A stretch of DNA of 64,000 bases from Scalindua sp964437425 (GCA_964437425.1 CAYTGO010000001.1:62001-126000), one strand, 5' to 3'. Positions 8,864 to 18,604 are shown, counted from the first letter of the stretch. Notes: generated by a model from the letters alone, not told the origin. A program made the numbers and translations.

Positions 8864-10144
8864 ATGAAATCAGATAAAGATATAAAATCATATACAAATA
8901 TACCTGATCATTTAAGCACTAAGAAGCGTGGTGGTCACAAGGTTAGGACGGGCAGAGAGATCGTGGACCGGTCGAAATTAGATCAGATCGTAGTAAAGGA
9001 GTCCGGAGAGAAACAACCAAATACATATACCGGTCATACTTTTAAAAATATTGGTGAAAAATTCCGACTAGACGGACATAAGCTTATTTATCATATAGAG
9101 AGAATATTGAAGTGGCAAAAGGGTGAGAGGGTCGCACCAGTTACCATTGACATGGGGCTTACTAAATTCTGCAATACTGCATGTGTTTATTGTATAGGTG
9201 TTACCCAGGGTGGCTTTACGAAGGGGCAGATGATTGAACCAGACGCTCTAATGAGATTTATTGAAGACTGTGGTCGATTGGATGTGAAGGGTATTGCCTT
9301 TATTGGTGACGGCGAGCCTACGCTCAATCCCGCCATGTATGATGCCGTAGTCTCTGCAAAAAAGTTGGGTATTGATATGGCTATTGGTACTAATGGATTG
9401 AAACTGGACATGGATAGAGTCAGTGATATATTACGTGATGCCACGTATATCCGAATTAATCTGAGTGCTGGTTCTCGTGAAGGTTTTACAAGGGTTCACC
9501 AAACTTCACAAGACAATTTCGACATGCTTGTGGAAAAGATGAAGACCATGGTGAAGGTTAGAAAGGAAAATAACTACGAGTGTACCATTGGGATTCAGAT
9601 GGTCCTAATCCCTGAGAATTTTGATGAAATTATTAATCTGGCAGAACTCGGTGCCGAATTAGGTGTGGATTATCTGCAGATAAAGCAGTGTTCAGACACA
9701 GAATATCATGAACTGGGCATTAACCCAAAAGACTATGAGCAGATACAAGATGTTTTAAAGGAGGCGGAGGGACTTAGTACTCTAGACTATCTGGTGAAAG
9801 TTAAATGGAATAAGATTAATATACTTGGAGATACAGAGAACTACAGAGATGGTATCAGGAAATACGATATTTGCTACGGTACTCCTTTGCTGGGCCAAAT
9901 AAGTGGGAATGGCAAGGTTTATCCATGCGGTCCTTTCTTTGAAAAGAAGAGATTCATAATGGGAGATATTAACAAGGAGTCTTACTACGATATTGTGAAA
10001 AGTGACAGATATTGGAATGTGCAACAGGATGTTGTAGACAATGTTGATGTACATTGTGATTGTACCATCGGTTGCCGCCAGGATTATATAAACAAGTTTC
10101 TCTGGGACTTAAAGAACCCACCTGAACACATTAATTTTGTTTAG
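8864..10144 (+). CDS. Radical SAM protein with SPASM-like C-terminus and N-terminal extension
   Basis: The 426-residue protein contains CxxxCxxC (C103, C107, C110) and a GDGEPTL segment matching the GGEP motif. It carries a basic N-terminal extension of about 60 residues that its paralog at 1206-2273 lacks. The shared region starts at DGHKLIYH and ends at DLKNPPEHINFV. Cys residues near YPCGPF and HCDCTIGCR suggest an auxiliary cluster. It sits between the UxaA-type dehydratase and a GT2 gene. The reaction is unknown; sugar radical chemistry is inferred from context. Confidence 0.88.
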   Translation: MKSDKDIKSYTNIPDHLSTKKRGGHKVRTGREIVDRSKLDQIVVKESGEKQPNTYTGHTFKNIGEKFRLDGHKLIYHIERILKWQKGERVAPVTIDMGLTKFCNTACVYCIGVTQGGFTKGQMIEPDALMRFIEDCGRLDVKGIAFIGDGEPTLNPAMYDAVVSAKKLGIDMAIGTNGLKLDMDRVSDILRDATYIRINLSAGSREGFTRVHQTSQDNFDMLVEKMKTMVKVRKENNYECTIGIQMVLIPENFDEIINLAELGAELGVDYLQIKQCSDTEYHELGINPKDYEQIQDVLKEAEGLSTLDYLVKVKWNKINILGDTENYRDGIRKYDICYGTPLLGQISGNGKVYPCGPFFEKKRFIMGDINKESYYDIVKSDRYWNVQQDVVDNVDVHCDCTIGCRQDYINKFLWDLKNPPEHINFV

Positions 10145-10159
10145 ATTGCAAATTATAAG

Positions 10160-10930
10160 ATGAAATCTATTACTGTTATCGTACCTGCTTTAAATGAAGA
10201 ACAGCATATTATGAAGGCTTTAGATAATTCTATTGAAGTACTTAATAAAGCTAATCTTAAATGGGAGATCATAGTTATTAATGACGGAAGTACCGATCGT
10301 ACGCAGGAAATTGTTGAGGGCGTAATCACAAGTAATCCATTGGTGAGAATGGTTAATCATGATACGCCGCAAGGATTAGGTAAGTCATTCTGGGATGGGG
10401 TTGATCACTCCCGTAATGATGCCGTTGTAGTAATTCCCGGAGATAATGAAAATGATCCCTGGGAAATTATACGATATTATAAACTGCTAGAGCATGTTGA
10501 TATGATAATCCCCTTTGTCTTTAACAAAGAAGTAAGATCCGTTTTTAGGAATACACTCTCGTGGGTTTATCGTTTTATTGTTAATTCTACATTTAAAATT
10601 AATCTTAATTACACAAATGGAACTGTCTTATACAGGAAAGCTATTTTAAAGGAACTTGAGTACAGAAGCTCTAGTTTCTTCTTCCAGACAGATATCTTGA
10701 TTAGATTGATTAAAAGAGGTTACTTATTTGCTGAAGTTCCTTACAGGCTGGATATACGACAGGGTGGTACGTCGAAGGCGGTTGCATTTCCTTCACTATT
10801 ACAGGTCATAAGAGGTTATTTGAGGTTAGTAAGAGATAGATATCTTAGAGAGAAAAAGATCAGTATTGAGGAAGATACAATAACATCAGAACGTTATAAA
10901 CCTGTTGGTGCTGAAAAATCAACAGATTAG
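10160..10930 (+). CDS. GT2 glycosyltransferase (dolichol-phosphate-mannose-synthase-like)
   Basis: The 256-residue protein has a GT-A fold start (VIVPALNEEQHI, residues 6-17), the nucleotide-binding VINDGSTD segment near 47-54, and an acidic PGDNEND segment near 94-100 in place of a plain DxD. There is no C-terminal membrane segment, so it resembles the soluble polyprenyl-phosphate glycosyltransferases. It probably transfers a sugar to undecaprenyl phosphate, feeding a membrane GT-C enzyme such as the candidate at 19172-20698; that link is inference. It starts 16 bp after the radical SAM gene. Confidence 0.88.
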   Translation: MKSITVIVPALNEEQHIMKALDNSIEVLNKANLKWEIIVINDGSTDRTQEIVEGVITSNPLVRMVNHDTPQGLGKSFWDGVDHSRNDAVVVIPGDNENDPWEIIRYYKLLEHVDMIIPFVFNKEVRSVFRNTLSWVYRFIVNSTFKINLNYTNGTVLYRKAILKELEYRSSSFFFQTDILIRLIKRGYLFAEVPYRLDIRQGGTSKAVAFPSLLQVIRGYLRLVRDRYLREKKISIEEDTITSERYKPVGAEKSTD

Positions 10931-11041
10931 AGTAATTTGCAGAGATGCTTTGATTCCGTACCCCCACCCACGTCTATACTGTCAGGGAGAGGGCCCATCC
11001 ATTTATATCTGAACACGCTAGCTCGCATTCCAATAAAAAAT

Positions 11042-11057
11042 CACACTTGCAAGTGTG
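11042..11057. repeat. 16-bp perfect palindrome in intergenic space
   Basis: CACACTTGCAAGTGTG is a perfect inverted repeat without spacer. It lies in the 243-bp gap between the GT2 gene and the following radical SAM gene. It has no following T-run, so it is not a typical intrinsic terminator; an operator site is possible. About one palindrome of this length is expected by chance in 64 kb, so the call is weak. Confidence 0.3.
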
Positions 11058-11173
11058 TATGTGTCCGGATACGACCAATATGGTATACAGATCCATTTGA
11101 TGATATTTTACAAATATGCTGAATCAACAGACAAGAGTGTATTAGATTTTATATTATAAGAAGAGAATAAATA

Positions 11174-12226
11174 ATGTCTTTTTTTAAACAGATCAGGTTT
11201 GCAGGCGAAATAATAAAGGCCAATGTTACCAAGCACTGGATTCCACTGACAGTAAGTCTTACTGTTACAAACAGGTGTAATCTGAAGTGTGTATATTGCT
11301 ATGGTAGTTATTTTAACAGGGATATTGAGGATTTTCCCACAGAATTCTGGCTCAATTTAATAGATGAATTGCATGCTATGGGTACAAAGTTAGTACACCT
11401 GGAGGGAGGAGAACCTTTATTAAGAAAAGACATTGGTGAAATAATTAGTTACGTAAAGGATAAAGGGATGATTTGTCGAATGAACTCCAATGGTTATTTG
11501 GTGCCGGCAAGGATTCAGGAGATCAAGAGATTGGATTCCCTCTGTATAAGTCTTGACGGAGATGAAGAATCAAACGATAAGAACAGGGGCGTTGGCTGTT
11601 ATAAAAAAGCGTTAGATGCCATAAAAGTCGCCAAGAAAAATCGATTACCGGTGTTGTCCAGTACGGTGCTTACACAAAACAATGTTGATTGTGGGGCCAT
11701 TGAACATATTCTGTCCCTTGCTAGGGAGATAGGATTTGGTGCGCAGTTTAATTTTCTTTACGAGCAGACCACAGACAATACAGACGATCCTGCTTGCAGG
11801 GTAAAGGAAGAGGCTATTAAAAATGCAATTAATAAGCTTATTGATTACAAAAGAAAGGGTTGGCCGGTTTTCTATTCTATGGCAACGTATAATAACGCTC
11901 TTAATTGGCCGGTATCATATGAAGTAAGAAAGTTTACCAGTAAAAAACCTGGGCCCAAAGAATTTTCCCATATACCATGCTATATGGGAAAGCTAATGTG
12001 TTTTGTTGACGGTGATGGTAAGGTTTATCCTTGTGGGGAGCATATTGGTAAGTTTCCGGCTTTAAGTATCCAGGATGTGGGATTTAAGAAAGCTTGGGAG
12101 AATGTAGCCAGGAAAAAAGATTGTTATGCTTGTTGGAACACCTGTTTTGATGAATACAACGAAGTGTTTAATTGCAAACCAAGTGTATGGTGGAACAATT
12201 TCAAAAATACTCTAAAAAACAGATGA
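11174..12226 (+). CDS. Radical SAM/SPASM protein
   Basis: The 350-residue protein has CxxxCxxC (C35, C39, C42) and an EGGEPLL segment at about 75-81. Its C-terminal Cys set (YPCGEH, then CYACWNTC and a last Cys near FNC) fits a SPASM/twitch auxiliary-cluster domain. It is closely related to the protein at 15154-16224; both share SLCISLDG and the following ND.NRG segment. It opens a block of five radical SAM genes and an SDR with gaps of 15-28 bp or overlaps. The hydrophobic/basic N-terminus could sit at the membrane. The substrate is unknown. Confidence 0.88.
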   Translation: MSFFKQIRFAGEIIKANVTKHWIPLTVSLTVTNRCNLKCVYCYGSYFNRDIEDFPTEFWLNLIDELHAMGTKLVHLEGGEPLLRKDIGEIISYVKDKGMICRMNSNGYLVPARIQEIKRLDSLCISLDGDEESNDKNRGVGCYKKALDAIKVAKKNRLPVLSSTVLTQNNVDCGAIEHILSLAREIGFGAQFNFLYEQTTDNTDDPACRVKEEAIKNAINKLIDYKRKGWPVFYSMATYNNALNWPVSYEVRKFTSKKPGPKEFSHIPCYMGKLMCFVDGDGKVYPCGEHIGKFPALSIQDVGFKKAWENVARKKDCYACWNTCFDEYNEVFNCKPSVWWNNFKNTLKNR

Positions 12227-12241
12227 AGGTAAAATCTTAAT

Positions 12242-13678
12242 ATGGTCAAACTTGCCTGGATAATATATGGAAAGCTGTTGACGGAACAGTTGTCCATAAT
12301 GAATCTTTCTTCAATCTTGAAGAGAAAGGGTTTTGATTCACAACTAATATATTCAAATAATAATAAGAGAATCCTGGAAGAGATAGAAACCGTTAAGCCG
12401 GATATAATTGCTTATTCATTAATGTATGGTGCACACTGGCCGTACATTGAACTTTCAAAAACAATAAAACAAAGATATCCCGATGTTTATCAGATAGCGG
12501 GAGGTCCCCTCACCACTTTTTATCCACAAACATTAAATGAGCTTGCCTTAGACGCAATAGCTGTTGGAGAGTCAGATATTTCTCTTCCAAATTTAATAGG
12601 ATGTTTTAGAGATGACAGATCGTCAATTGATAATACCAAAGGTTTTAATTTTAGATCAAATGGCAACACAAAGACAAATGGTTTAGAGCTTCTTCTAGAT
12701 GATTTAGATGAATTGCCCTTTCCTGACAGAAAGATATTGTATGATAAGGATTCATTGTTAAGAAATCAGGAGTTTAAATCATTCTTATCCGGAAGGGGAT
12801 GTCCTTATCCTTGTACATATTGTTTTAATCATAAATTTAACGAGATGTTTAAAGGGAAAGGTAAGATATTAAGGAAGAAGTCCGTTGACTATTTCGTAGA
12901 GGAAGTAAAGGAAACTAAAGACAAATATGGTTGCCAGTTTGCTATTTTTGAAGACGATATCTTTGTAATGAATAAGGTGTGGCTTGAAGAATTTAGCCGC
13001 AAGTTTAAGCAAAAAGTAGGGATCCCCTACATTTGCTATGTTAGGGCTAACCATGTTGAAGAGGATATGCTGAAGTTACTGAAAGAAAGTGGTTGCCACA
13101 TTGTAAGGATGGCTATTGAAACCGGCAATGAGACCCTGAGGAATACAATACTTAAAAGGAACATGAAGGATACGGACATTATCAGGGCTTCCGATCTGAT
13201 CCATAAATATGGTTTTAAGTTAAGTGTATCAAATATGATAGGCTTGCCTACCGAGACAGTCGATACACTTCGTGATACAATAAATCTTAATATACGATGT
13301 AGACCTGATAACCCAACAGCTCAGTTTTTCATGCCCTATCCGGGAATGGAACTGTCGAGAATTGCAGTAGAGAAGGGTAACTTTAAGGAAGAGCTTCTCG
13401 ATAAGATTCCTAAGAATACTTGGAAAACAACACCATTAATCTTTGATAAGGATACTAAAAAAATTCTTGAAAAAACTCAAAAAATATTTTCATTAATTGT
13501 CAAGTATCCCCAGACTAGAAAGTATGAAAAGCTATTCTTTTTGTTTCCTGATTATCTGCTTTATCTTTTATCCGTAGTTGTAAAAATCATAATTATTAAG
13601 AATTACTTTCCACCTACAAAAGTTACTCTTTTGCACAGGCTTAAAGTATTAGTAAGATTTCTCGGCTTTTATGGATAG
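12242..13678 (+). CDS. B12-binding-domain radical SAM protein
   Basis: The 478-residue protein has an N-terminal Rossmann-like cobalamin-binding-type domain (1 to about 140; PDIIAYS and IAGGPLTT segments) followed by a radical SAM core with C187, C191 and C194 in GCPYPCTYC. The DxHxxG signature for base-off cobalamin is not visible. The last 60 residues hold a hydrophobic stretch (about 430-455), suggesting membrane association. Related families include BchE, HpnR and B12-dependent C-methyltransferases. It follows the SPASM protein by 15 bp. Substrate unknown. Confidence 0.87.
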   Translation: MVKLAWIIYGKLLTEQLSIMNLSSILKRKGFDSQLIYSNNNKRILEEIETVKPDIIAYSLMYGAHWPYIELSKTIKQRYPDVYQIAGGPLTTFYPQTLNELALDAIAVGESDISLPNLIGCFRDDRSSIDNTKGFNFRSNGNTKTNGLELLLDDLDELPFPDRKILYDKDSLLRNQEFKSFLSGRGCPYPCTYCFNHKFNEMFKGKGKILRKKSVDYFVEEVKETKDKYGCQFAIFEDDIFVMNKVWLEEFSRKFKQKVGIPYICYVRANHVEEDMLKLLKESGCHIVRMAIETGNETLRNTILKRNMKDTDIIRASDLIHKYGFKLSVSNMIGLPTETVDTLRDTINLNIRCRPDNPTAQFFMPYPGMELSRIAVEKGNFKEELLDKIPKNTWKTTPLIFDKDTKKILEKTQKIFSLIVKYPQTRKYEKLFFLFPDYLLYLLSVVVKIIIIKNYFPPTKVTLLHRLKVLVRFLGFYG

Positions 13679-13706
13679 AGAGGGAAGTCTAAAAGTAATA
13701 TAACTG

Positions 13707-15161
13707 GTGAAATACAATAAACCAAAAGCTAAGGTTGTTTTAGCCTCTATATCTATAAGTTCCAGCTATATATTAACAAAACACTACTATAAGTTGCCAA
13801 GCCTCGGGATTGGTTACATAGCAGCTGTTTTAGAGAAGAATGGTTATAGTGTGGCAATTATAGATAAATCCATTTCTGCTCAGGAGACAGATAGCCTGGT
13901 TGATGAAATCTTAGCAAACAAACCGGATGTAGTGGGTTTTTATTGTTTTTCAGAGAATTTCAAGACAATCATAGAGGTGCTAAGGATTGTAAAGGATAGA
14001 TCTCCTTCCACTGTTACAATGATTGGTGGGCCACATGTGTATGGATTACCAGAGCAAGGGATGGGGTTTGATTGGATAGATTACTCTATTTGGGGTGAAG
14101 CAGAGGAGTCATTTCTTAAACTATTGGATGGCAATTTTGATCCGGAAACATTTCCACAGATTGACGGGTTAATTTACAGAGAAAACGATAGGATCAAAAT
14201 TAACCGTATAGCCATAGTTGAGGATCTGGACAAACTTCCTCTTCCTGCTAGACACCTGTATCCACCTCTAGAGATGTATAAACCCAGTATTCTGGCGTAT
14301 AAAAGGCTTCCTGCCACAGGAATAATAACTTCGCGTGGATGTGCTCATAAATGTGTGTTTTGTCACAGCGGTAAAGGTAAATTTGGTTTAAGGTTTCATT
14401 CAGCGGATTATGTGCTCGAAGAGATGAAGCAGCTTAAAAAAGATTTTGGCATAAATGAGCTTATTCTGTTTGACGATACTTTCCTTATCAATGAACCTAG
14501 AGCTCTGGAGATTTGTGAGGGTATAATGCGTGAAGGTCTGGACCTGAGCTGGTCAATCAATGCCAGGGTAAATAATATAAACAAGGATGTTCTAAAGGTT
14601 CTTAAGAAGGCAGGATGTTGGATGATTCAGCTCGGTGTTGAATCAGGAAACAGTAATATTCTTAAGACTATAAAGAAGGGGATTACCCTCAAGAGGGCAG
14701 AAGAAGCGTGCAGGTTGACTTACGATGAAGGGTTTGTAGTTAAAACCTATTTTATTATAGGACATCCTAATGAAACTGAGGATACTATAGATGAGACAAT
14801 TAAGTTTATGACTAAGTTGCCCTCACATTATGCTTCAATCAATTATATGACTCCATTTCCTGGAACGGAGTTGTGGGATATGGCGGAGAAATACGGTACT
14901 TTTGATAAAGAGAAACTGGAAAGAATTAATTACCTCTCAGACGAACCGGCCTTTATTCCATCTGGGCTGACGGAGGAACTGCTTAAGGAGAAGCTCAGGG
15001 AGGCTTATTTAAAATTTTATCTTAATCCCAGGACGATCTTCAGATATTTCAAGGCCTTTAGAGGTATAGAAGATTTTAAGAAAACCCTTATGGCCCTCTC
15101 AATAATAACGAGTATTATTTATGCTAAAATATTTAGTAAATCGATGAAAGAGAATGTTTAA
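13707..15161 (+). CDS. B12-binding-domain radical SAM protein
   Basis: The 484-residue protein starts with GTG. The N-terminal domain (about 1-150) has the cobalamin-domain pattern KPDVVGFYCFS and MIGGPHVYG; the radical SAM core contains GCAHKCVFC with C212, C216 and C219. Downstream are the usual GVESGN and GHPNETEDT segments. No DxHxxG is seen. The hydrophobic C-terminus (about 455-477) may touch the membrane. It overlaps the next gene by 8 nt, which suggests translational coupling. Confidence 0.87.
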   Translation: MKYNKPKAKVVLASISISSSYILTKHYYKLPSLGIGYIAAVLEKNGYSVAIIDKSISAQETDSLVDEILANKPDVVGFYCFSENFKTIIEVLRIVKDRSPSTVTMIGGPHVYGLPEQGMGFDWIDYSIWGEAEESFLKLLDGNFDPETFPQIDGLIYRENDRIKINRIAIVEDLDKLPLPARHLYPPLEMYKPSILAYKRLPATGIITSRGCAHKCVFCHSGKGKFGLRFHSADYVLEEMKQLKKDFGINELILFDDTFLINEPRALEICEGIMREGLDLSWSINARVNNINKDVLKVLKKAGCWMIQLGVESGNSNILKTIKKGITLKRAEEACRLTYDEGFVVKTYFIIGHPNETEDTIDETIKFMTKLPSHYASINYMTPFPGTELWDMAEKYGTFDKEKLERINYLSDEPAFIPSGLTEELLKEKLREAYLKFYLNPRTIFRYFKAFRGIEDFKKTLMALSIITSIIYAKIFSKSMKENV

Positions 15162-16224
15162 CAAATACAAACAGCTTCGAGCTAGATTAAGATTGCCTTA
15201 TGAGATATTGAAATGCAAAGTTCTCAATGTTAATAAGCCTCTGGTAGTTTTACTTTATACTAACGACCGATGTAATCTGGCTTGTAAATATTGTGTTGGA
15301 AACTGGTCTGCCAGGAAGATAGATGATTTTACGACGGATGAGCTGAAAAAGGTGATTGATGAATGTAAAAGTCTCGGTACTGTCCATTTTACAATCCATG
15401 GTGGTGAAATTTTACTCAGAAATGACACAAAAGAAATTATTGATTATTTAAAAGATAGTGGAATGTATGTGAACCTTGTGACTAATGGAATTCTCCTGCC
15501 GGAAAAAATTGATGATGTTGTGGATGTTGATAGTTTGTGTATAAGCCTTGACGGAAGAGAGGAGAATAATGACTACAATAGAGGTAAAGGTACTTACAAG
15601 GCAGTAATGGCAGCCATCAAGGTTGCAAGGGAGAAGAAGCTGAAGTTTGTGGTGCATGCAACGTTGACAAAAAGAAGTATTGAAGATATCGAGTACTTAT
15701 GTGAACAAGCCAAAGAAATGGGTTACTATCAACAGTTCAGTCTACTTCTTAAACCTCTTACTGCCAGGCAGGAAGACCAGGACCTGGGGCTTACTGATGA
15801 AGAGGCCAGAGATACTATGCGTAAACTGATTGAGTTAAAGGACAAAGGGTTCCCGATATTTACTTTCTATCCTACCCTGAAGAATGTTATAAACTGGCCT
15901 TTTAATCTTAACAAGTCAAGATTGAATAGAGATGAGATTCCCGAAAACGCTAACCTGATAACCTGTTATTACGGTAAGCTGAAGATCGCTATTGATGCCG
16001 ATGGATCTATGTACCCATGTTCCTCATTAAATGAAAGTTTTGATGCCCTGAATGTAAAAAAAGTAGGAGTTAAGAAGGCTTATGATCACATTATTAAGAC
16101 TAACACCTGTGAGGCGTGTTACTATCTGACCCAGAATGACTGGAGTCTTCTTCTGGGTGGTTCCATGAGTCAGTTTATTAACCAGGCATATATTCAAGCT
16201 AAGGGTGTATTTAAAAGGGATTAA
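15154..16224 (+). CDS. Radical SAM/SPASM protein
   Basis: The 356-residue protein is a paralog of the one at 11174-12226. It has C40, C44 and C47 in the core motif. The SAM-binding segment reads HGGEIL in place of the usual GGEP. The C-terminal domain has YPCSS and CEACYY, with fewer Cys than a full SPASM set. Its ATG lies 8 nt inside the end of the upstream B12-type gene. It precedes an SDR gene by 15 bp, so oxidation or epimerisation of a sugar or lipid alcohol is possible. Confidence 0.86.
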   Translation: MFNKYKQLRARLRLPYEILKCKVLNVNKPLVVLLYTNDRCNLACKYCVGNWSARKIDDFTTDELKKVIDECKSLGTVHFTIHGGEILLRNDTKEIIDYLKDSGMYVNLVTNGILLPEKIDDVVDVDSLCISLDGREENNDYNRGKGTYKAVMAAIKVAREKKLKFVVHATLTKRSIEDIEYLCEQAKEMGYYQQFSLLLKPLTARQEDQDLGLTDEEARDTMRKLIELKDKGFPIFTFYPTLKNVINWPFNLNKSRLNRDEIPENANLITCYYGKLKIAIDADGSMYPCSSLNESFDALNVKKVGVKKAYDHIIKTNTCEACYYLTQNDWSLLLGGSMSQFINQAYIQAKGVFKRD

Positions 16225-16239
16225 AGAGTCTCTAGAAAT

Positions 16240-16959
16240 ATGAAGATCTTTATTACTGGTGTATCAAGCGGCTTGGGACTTTATATAGCTAAGGAATTTC
16301 TGGATTCTGGTGATGAAGTATGGGGAATCGGAAGAAGGGAATTTGACCTTAAAGAATTTGATAAAAATTGCCAGAAGATGTTCAGGTATGAACAATGTGA
16401 TACCGGTAAGGGAGACCAGGTAAAATCAATTTTTAACAAAATGGTTGAAGCTGATTATATTCCGGACAGGATAATATTCTGTGCTGGTAGTGCGATTGAT
16501 GATATTTCAGAGAGTAATTTCCAATTGCACAGGTTTAAAGAAAATTACGATGTTAACCTTTTCGGAGTACTATACTGGGTCGAGCTTTTTCTGCCTTATT
16601 TTATTGAGAGAAACAAAGGCTCTTTTAGCGCCATTTCAAGTATGAGCATTTATAGAGAAAGCCGCAGAGATAGAATTGGCTATTCGTCTTCAAGAATTGC
16701 CATTAATAAGGCATTTGAAAATCTGTGCCTGGAAAATTCCGATAGCGGGGTAAAGTTTATAGTCTTTAATATGGGTAGAATGCTGCAAAAGAGTGGCGTT
16801 ATTGGGATCAGCTACTCAAACGCGGCATATCGTATACATAAAATTGTTAAACCCTCTAGATGTTCCAGGCAAATCAATATACCTTTCTCTCAATACATTC
16901 TAACCAGAATTGCTCGGCTTATTCCTAAAAGAATATTTAAACGCTACTTGATGAAATAA
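16240..16959 (+). CDS. Short-chain dehydrogenase/reductase with Arg for catalytic Lys
   Basis: The 239-residue protein has the cofactor motif TGVSSGLG (6-13) and a catalytic Ser near 134. The active-site motif reads Y148-S-S-S-R152 instead of YxxxK, so the Lys that lowers the Tyr pKa is replaced by Arg. It may be slow, altered or non-catalytic. It lies between two radical SAM genes and presumably acts on the same substrate. The last 20 residues are basic. Confidence 0.82.
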   Translation: MKIFITGVSSGLGLYIAKEFLDSGDEVWGIGRREFDLKEFDKNCQKMFRYEQCDTGKGDQVKSIFNKMVEADYIPDRIIFCAGSAIDDISESNFQLHRFKENYDVNLFGVLYWVELFLPYFIERNKGSFSAISSMSIYRESRRDRIGYSSSRIAINKAFENLCLENSDSGVKFIVFNMGRMLQKSGVIGISYSNAAYRIHKIVKPSRCSRQINIPFSQYILTRIARLIPKRIFKRYLMK

Positions 16960-16974
16960 AAGGCTGATAAACCG

Positions 16975-18486
16975 ATGATACTAATCAATGCACAGGAAAA
17001 CAGGGTTACAAGATTGGGAGTATTCTCAAGATATGTACCTTTAGCAGTACCCATTGGAATTGGTGTTCTTGCCTCTTACCTTATGGAAAAGGGGCATCAT
17101 GTTAAAATATGGGATGATGCGATTAAAGAGATAGCTCCTGAAGATATTCTAGAATTATCCCGATCCTGTGAAAAACCTTATATATTTGGCGTTTCTTGTA
17201 TGACTGCAAGTATTGCACGAGGATTTACTATTGCAAGAAATATTAAAGAAGTTCTTCCAGATGCAAAAATAGTTTTTGGAGGTATTCATCCGACTGTACT
17301 GCCTGAAGACACTATCAAGTCGGGGCTAGTTGATTTTGTCATAAGGAAAGAGGGTGAAATTCCAATGGAGCAGCTGTACAGGGCGTTAAAGGAAGGGACA
17401 GATCCTGAAAACGTACCTAACCTGACTTTTTATAAGAATGGAGAAATTGTTCACAATGAAATAGTTCGAGGTCCACGTATAGAGGAGTTACCTCCTTTTC
17501 CTTATCACCTTTATGAAGAGCATCAGGATAAATACGACCTTGGCTTCGTTGTGGGATCTAGAGGTTGTCCTTATGATTGTATCTTTTGCAGCCAGAGAAG
17601 CATAACGGATAGAAGGTTTAGTTACAATCCTGCAGAACGGATTGCTGCAGACCTTGAATTAATTATAAACAAATACCATAAGGATCTTATTACATTCTCA
17701 GATGATAGTATGCTTACTAATAAAAATCGAATAATAGATTTGTGTGAGTTTATTATCAAGAAAGGGTTTCATAAGAGAGCGTCATTTCAGGGACAGGTTC
17801 GTGGTGATGACTGTAATGAAGAAGTACTGAAAAGCCTGAAAGCCGCTAATTTTATAACTCTTAATTTTGGGTTGGAGACCGGGTCGGAAAGGGTAATGCG
17901 CATAATAGAAAAACAGGAGACTGTCAAAGCAAACATAGAAGGTATGGAAATAGCCAAAAAGCTTGGCTTCCAGATTTCAGGTACTTTTATCCTGGGATTA
18001 CCTACTGAAACTAAAGAAGAAAGAAGAGAGTCCTATATGCTGGCGCGTAAATATCTTGATTATGTCAGATTTAATGATGCAACCCCATATCCTGGTACGA
18101 AACTATATGATATAGCGAAGCAAGAGGGACGTCTAAACATAGATAATGAATGGTCAAACTTTAATGCGTGCGGTACTCTTATTCAGGGTGCTTTTAATTC
18201 CAGGCGGCTTGCCTATGTACCCGTTGGTACAACCGAGGTTGAGCTGAAAAAAGATCTTCTTAAATATAATCTATTATTTTCATTCAGGTGGGCAGTTGTT
18301 AAGAAGTTGTTGTCCAGAGACAGCGGTACATCTGGTTGGTTTAAGATGAAAAAAAGATGGTTTCTCGACTGTAATGAGTGGGCTTATCTGATACGGCTTG
18401 CTCTTAAGGTTGCGAAGAATTGGTTTGAGCTTTTAGCCCTTATTGCTATTTCTAAAGTTGAAGGTATGAAACGTTTCTGTCTGTGA
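16975..18486 (+). CDS. B12-binding-domain radical SAM protein
   Basis: The 503-residue protein has a cobalamin-type N-terminal domain (about 1-150; FGVSCMTAS and FGGIHPTVLP) and a radical SAM core with C198, C202 and C205 in GCPYDCIFC. GLETGSE and GLPTETKEE follow, as in the BchE/HpnJ-like group. The C-terminal 100 residues are basic and hydrophobic, as in membrane-associated relatives. It closes the block that began at 11174. Substrate unknown. Confidence 0.87.
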   Translation: MILINAQENRVTRLGVFSRYVPLAVPIGIGVLASYLMEKGHHVKIWDDAIKEIAPEDILELSRSCEKPYIFGVSCMTASIARGFTIARNIKEVLPDAKIVFGGIHPTVLPEDTIKSGLVDFVIRKEGEIPMEQLYRALKEGTDPENVPNLTFYKNGEIVHNEIVRGPRIEELPPFPYHLYEEHQDKYDLGFVVGSRGCPYDCIFCSQRSITDRRFSYNPAERIAADLELIINKYHKDLITFSDDSMLTNKNRIIDLCEFIIKKGFHKRASFQGQVRGDDCNEEVLKSLKAANFITLNFGLETGSERVMRIIEKQETVKANIEGMEIAKKLGFQISGTFILGLPTETKEERRESYMLARKYLDYVRFNDATPYPGTKLYDIAKQEGRLNIDNEWSNFNACGTLIQGAFNSRRLAYVPVGTTEVELKKDLLKYNLLFSFRWAVVKKLLSRDSGTSGWFKMKKRWFLDCNEWAYLIRLALKVAKNWFELLALIAISKVEGMKRFCL

Positions 18487-18604
18487 TCAGGGAAATTTGT
18501 TACGTTGCAATGATTACGCTCAGAAGTCATGTCTGTATCAATTAATCATACATGTTTTATTGAAAGGTTAACCTGACTATAAACTATTTATTTCAAATAA
18601 TTCT

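Noticed and set aside
10937..11122. 61-codon open frame after the GT2 gene
   Set aside because: Composition is unlike neighbouring proteins, there is no ribosome binding site, and no domain or membrane pattern is seen. It is most likely non-coding.
11174..18486. Possible ladderane-lipid or hopanoid gene cluster, because of dense radical SAM and B12-type genes
   Set aside because: No acyl carrier protein, ketoacyl synthase, squalene or fatty-acid gene is present; the surroundings are sugar genes.
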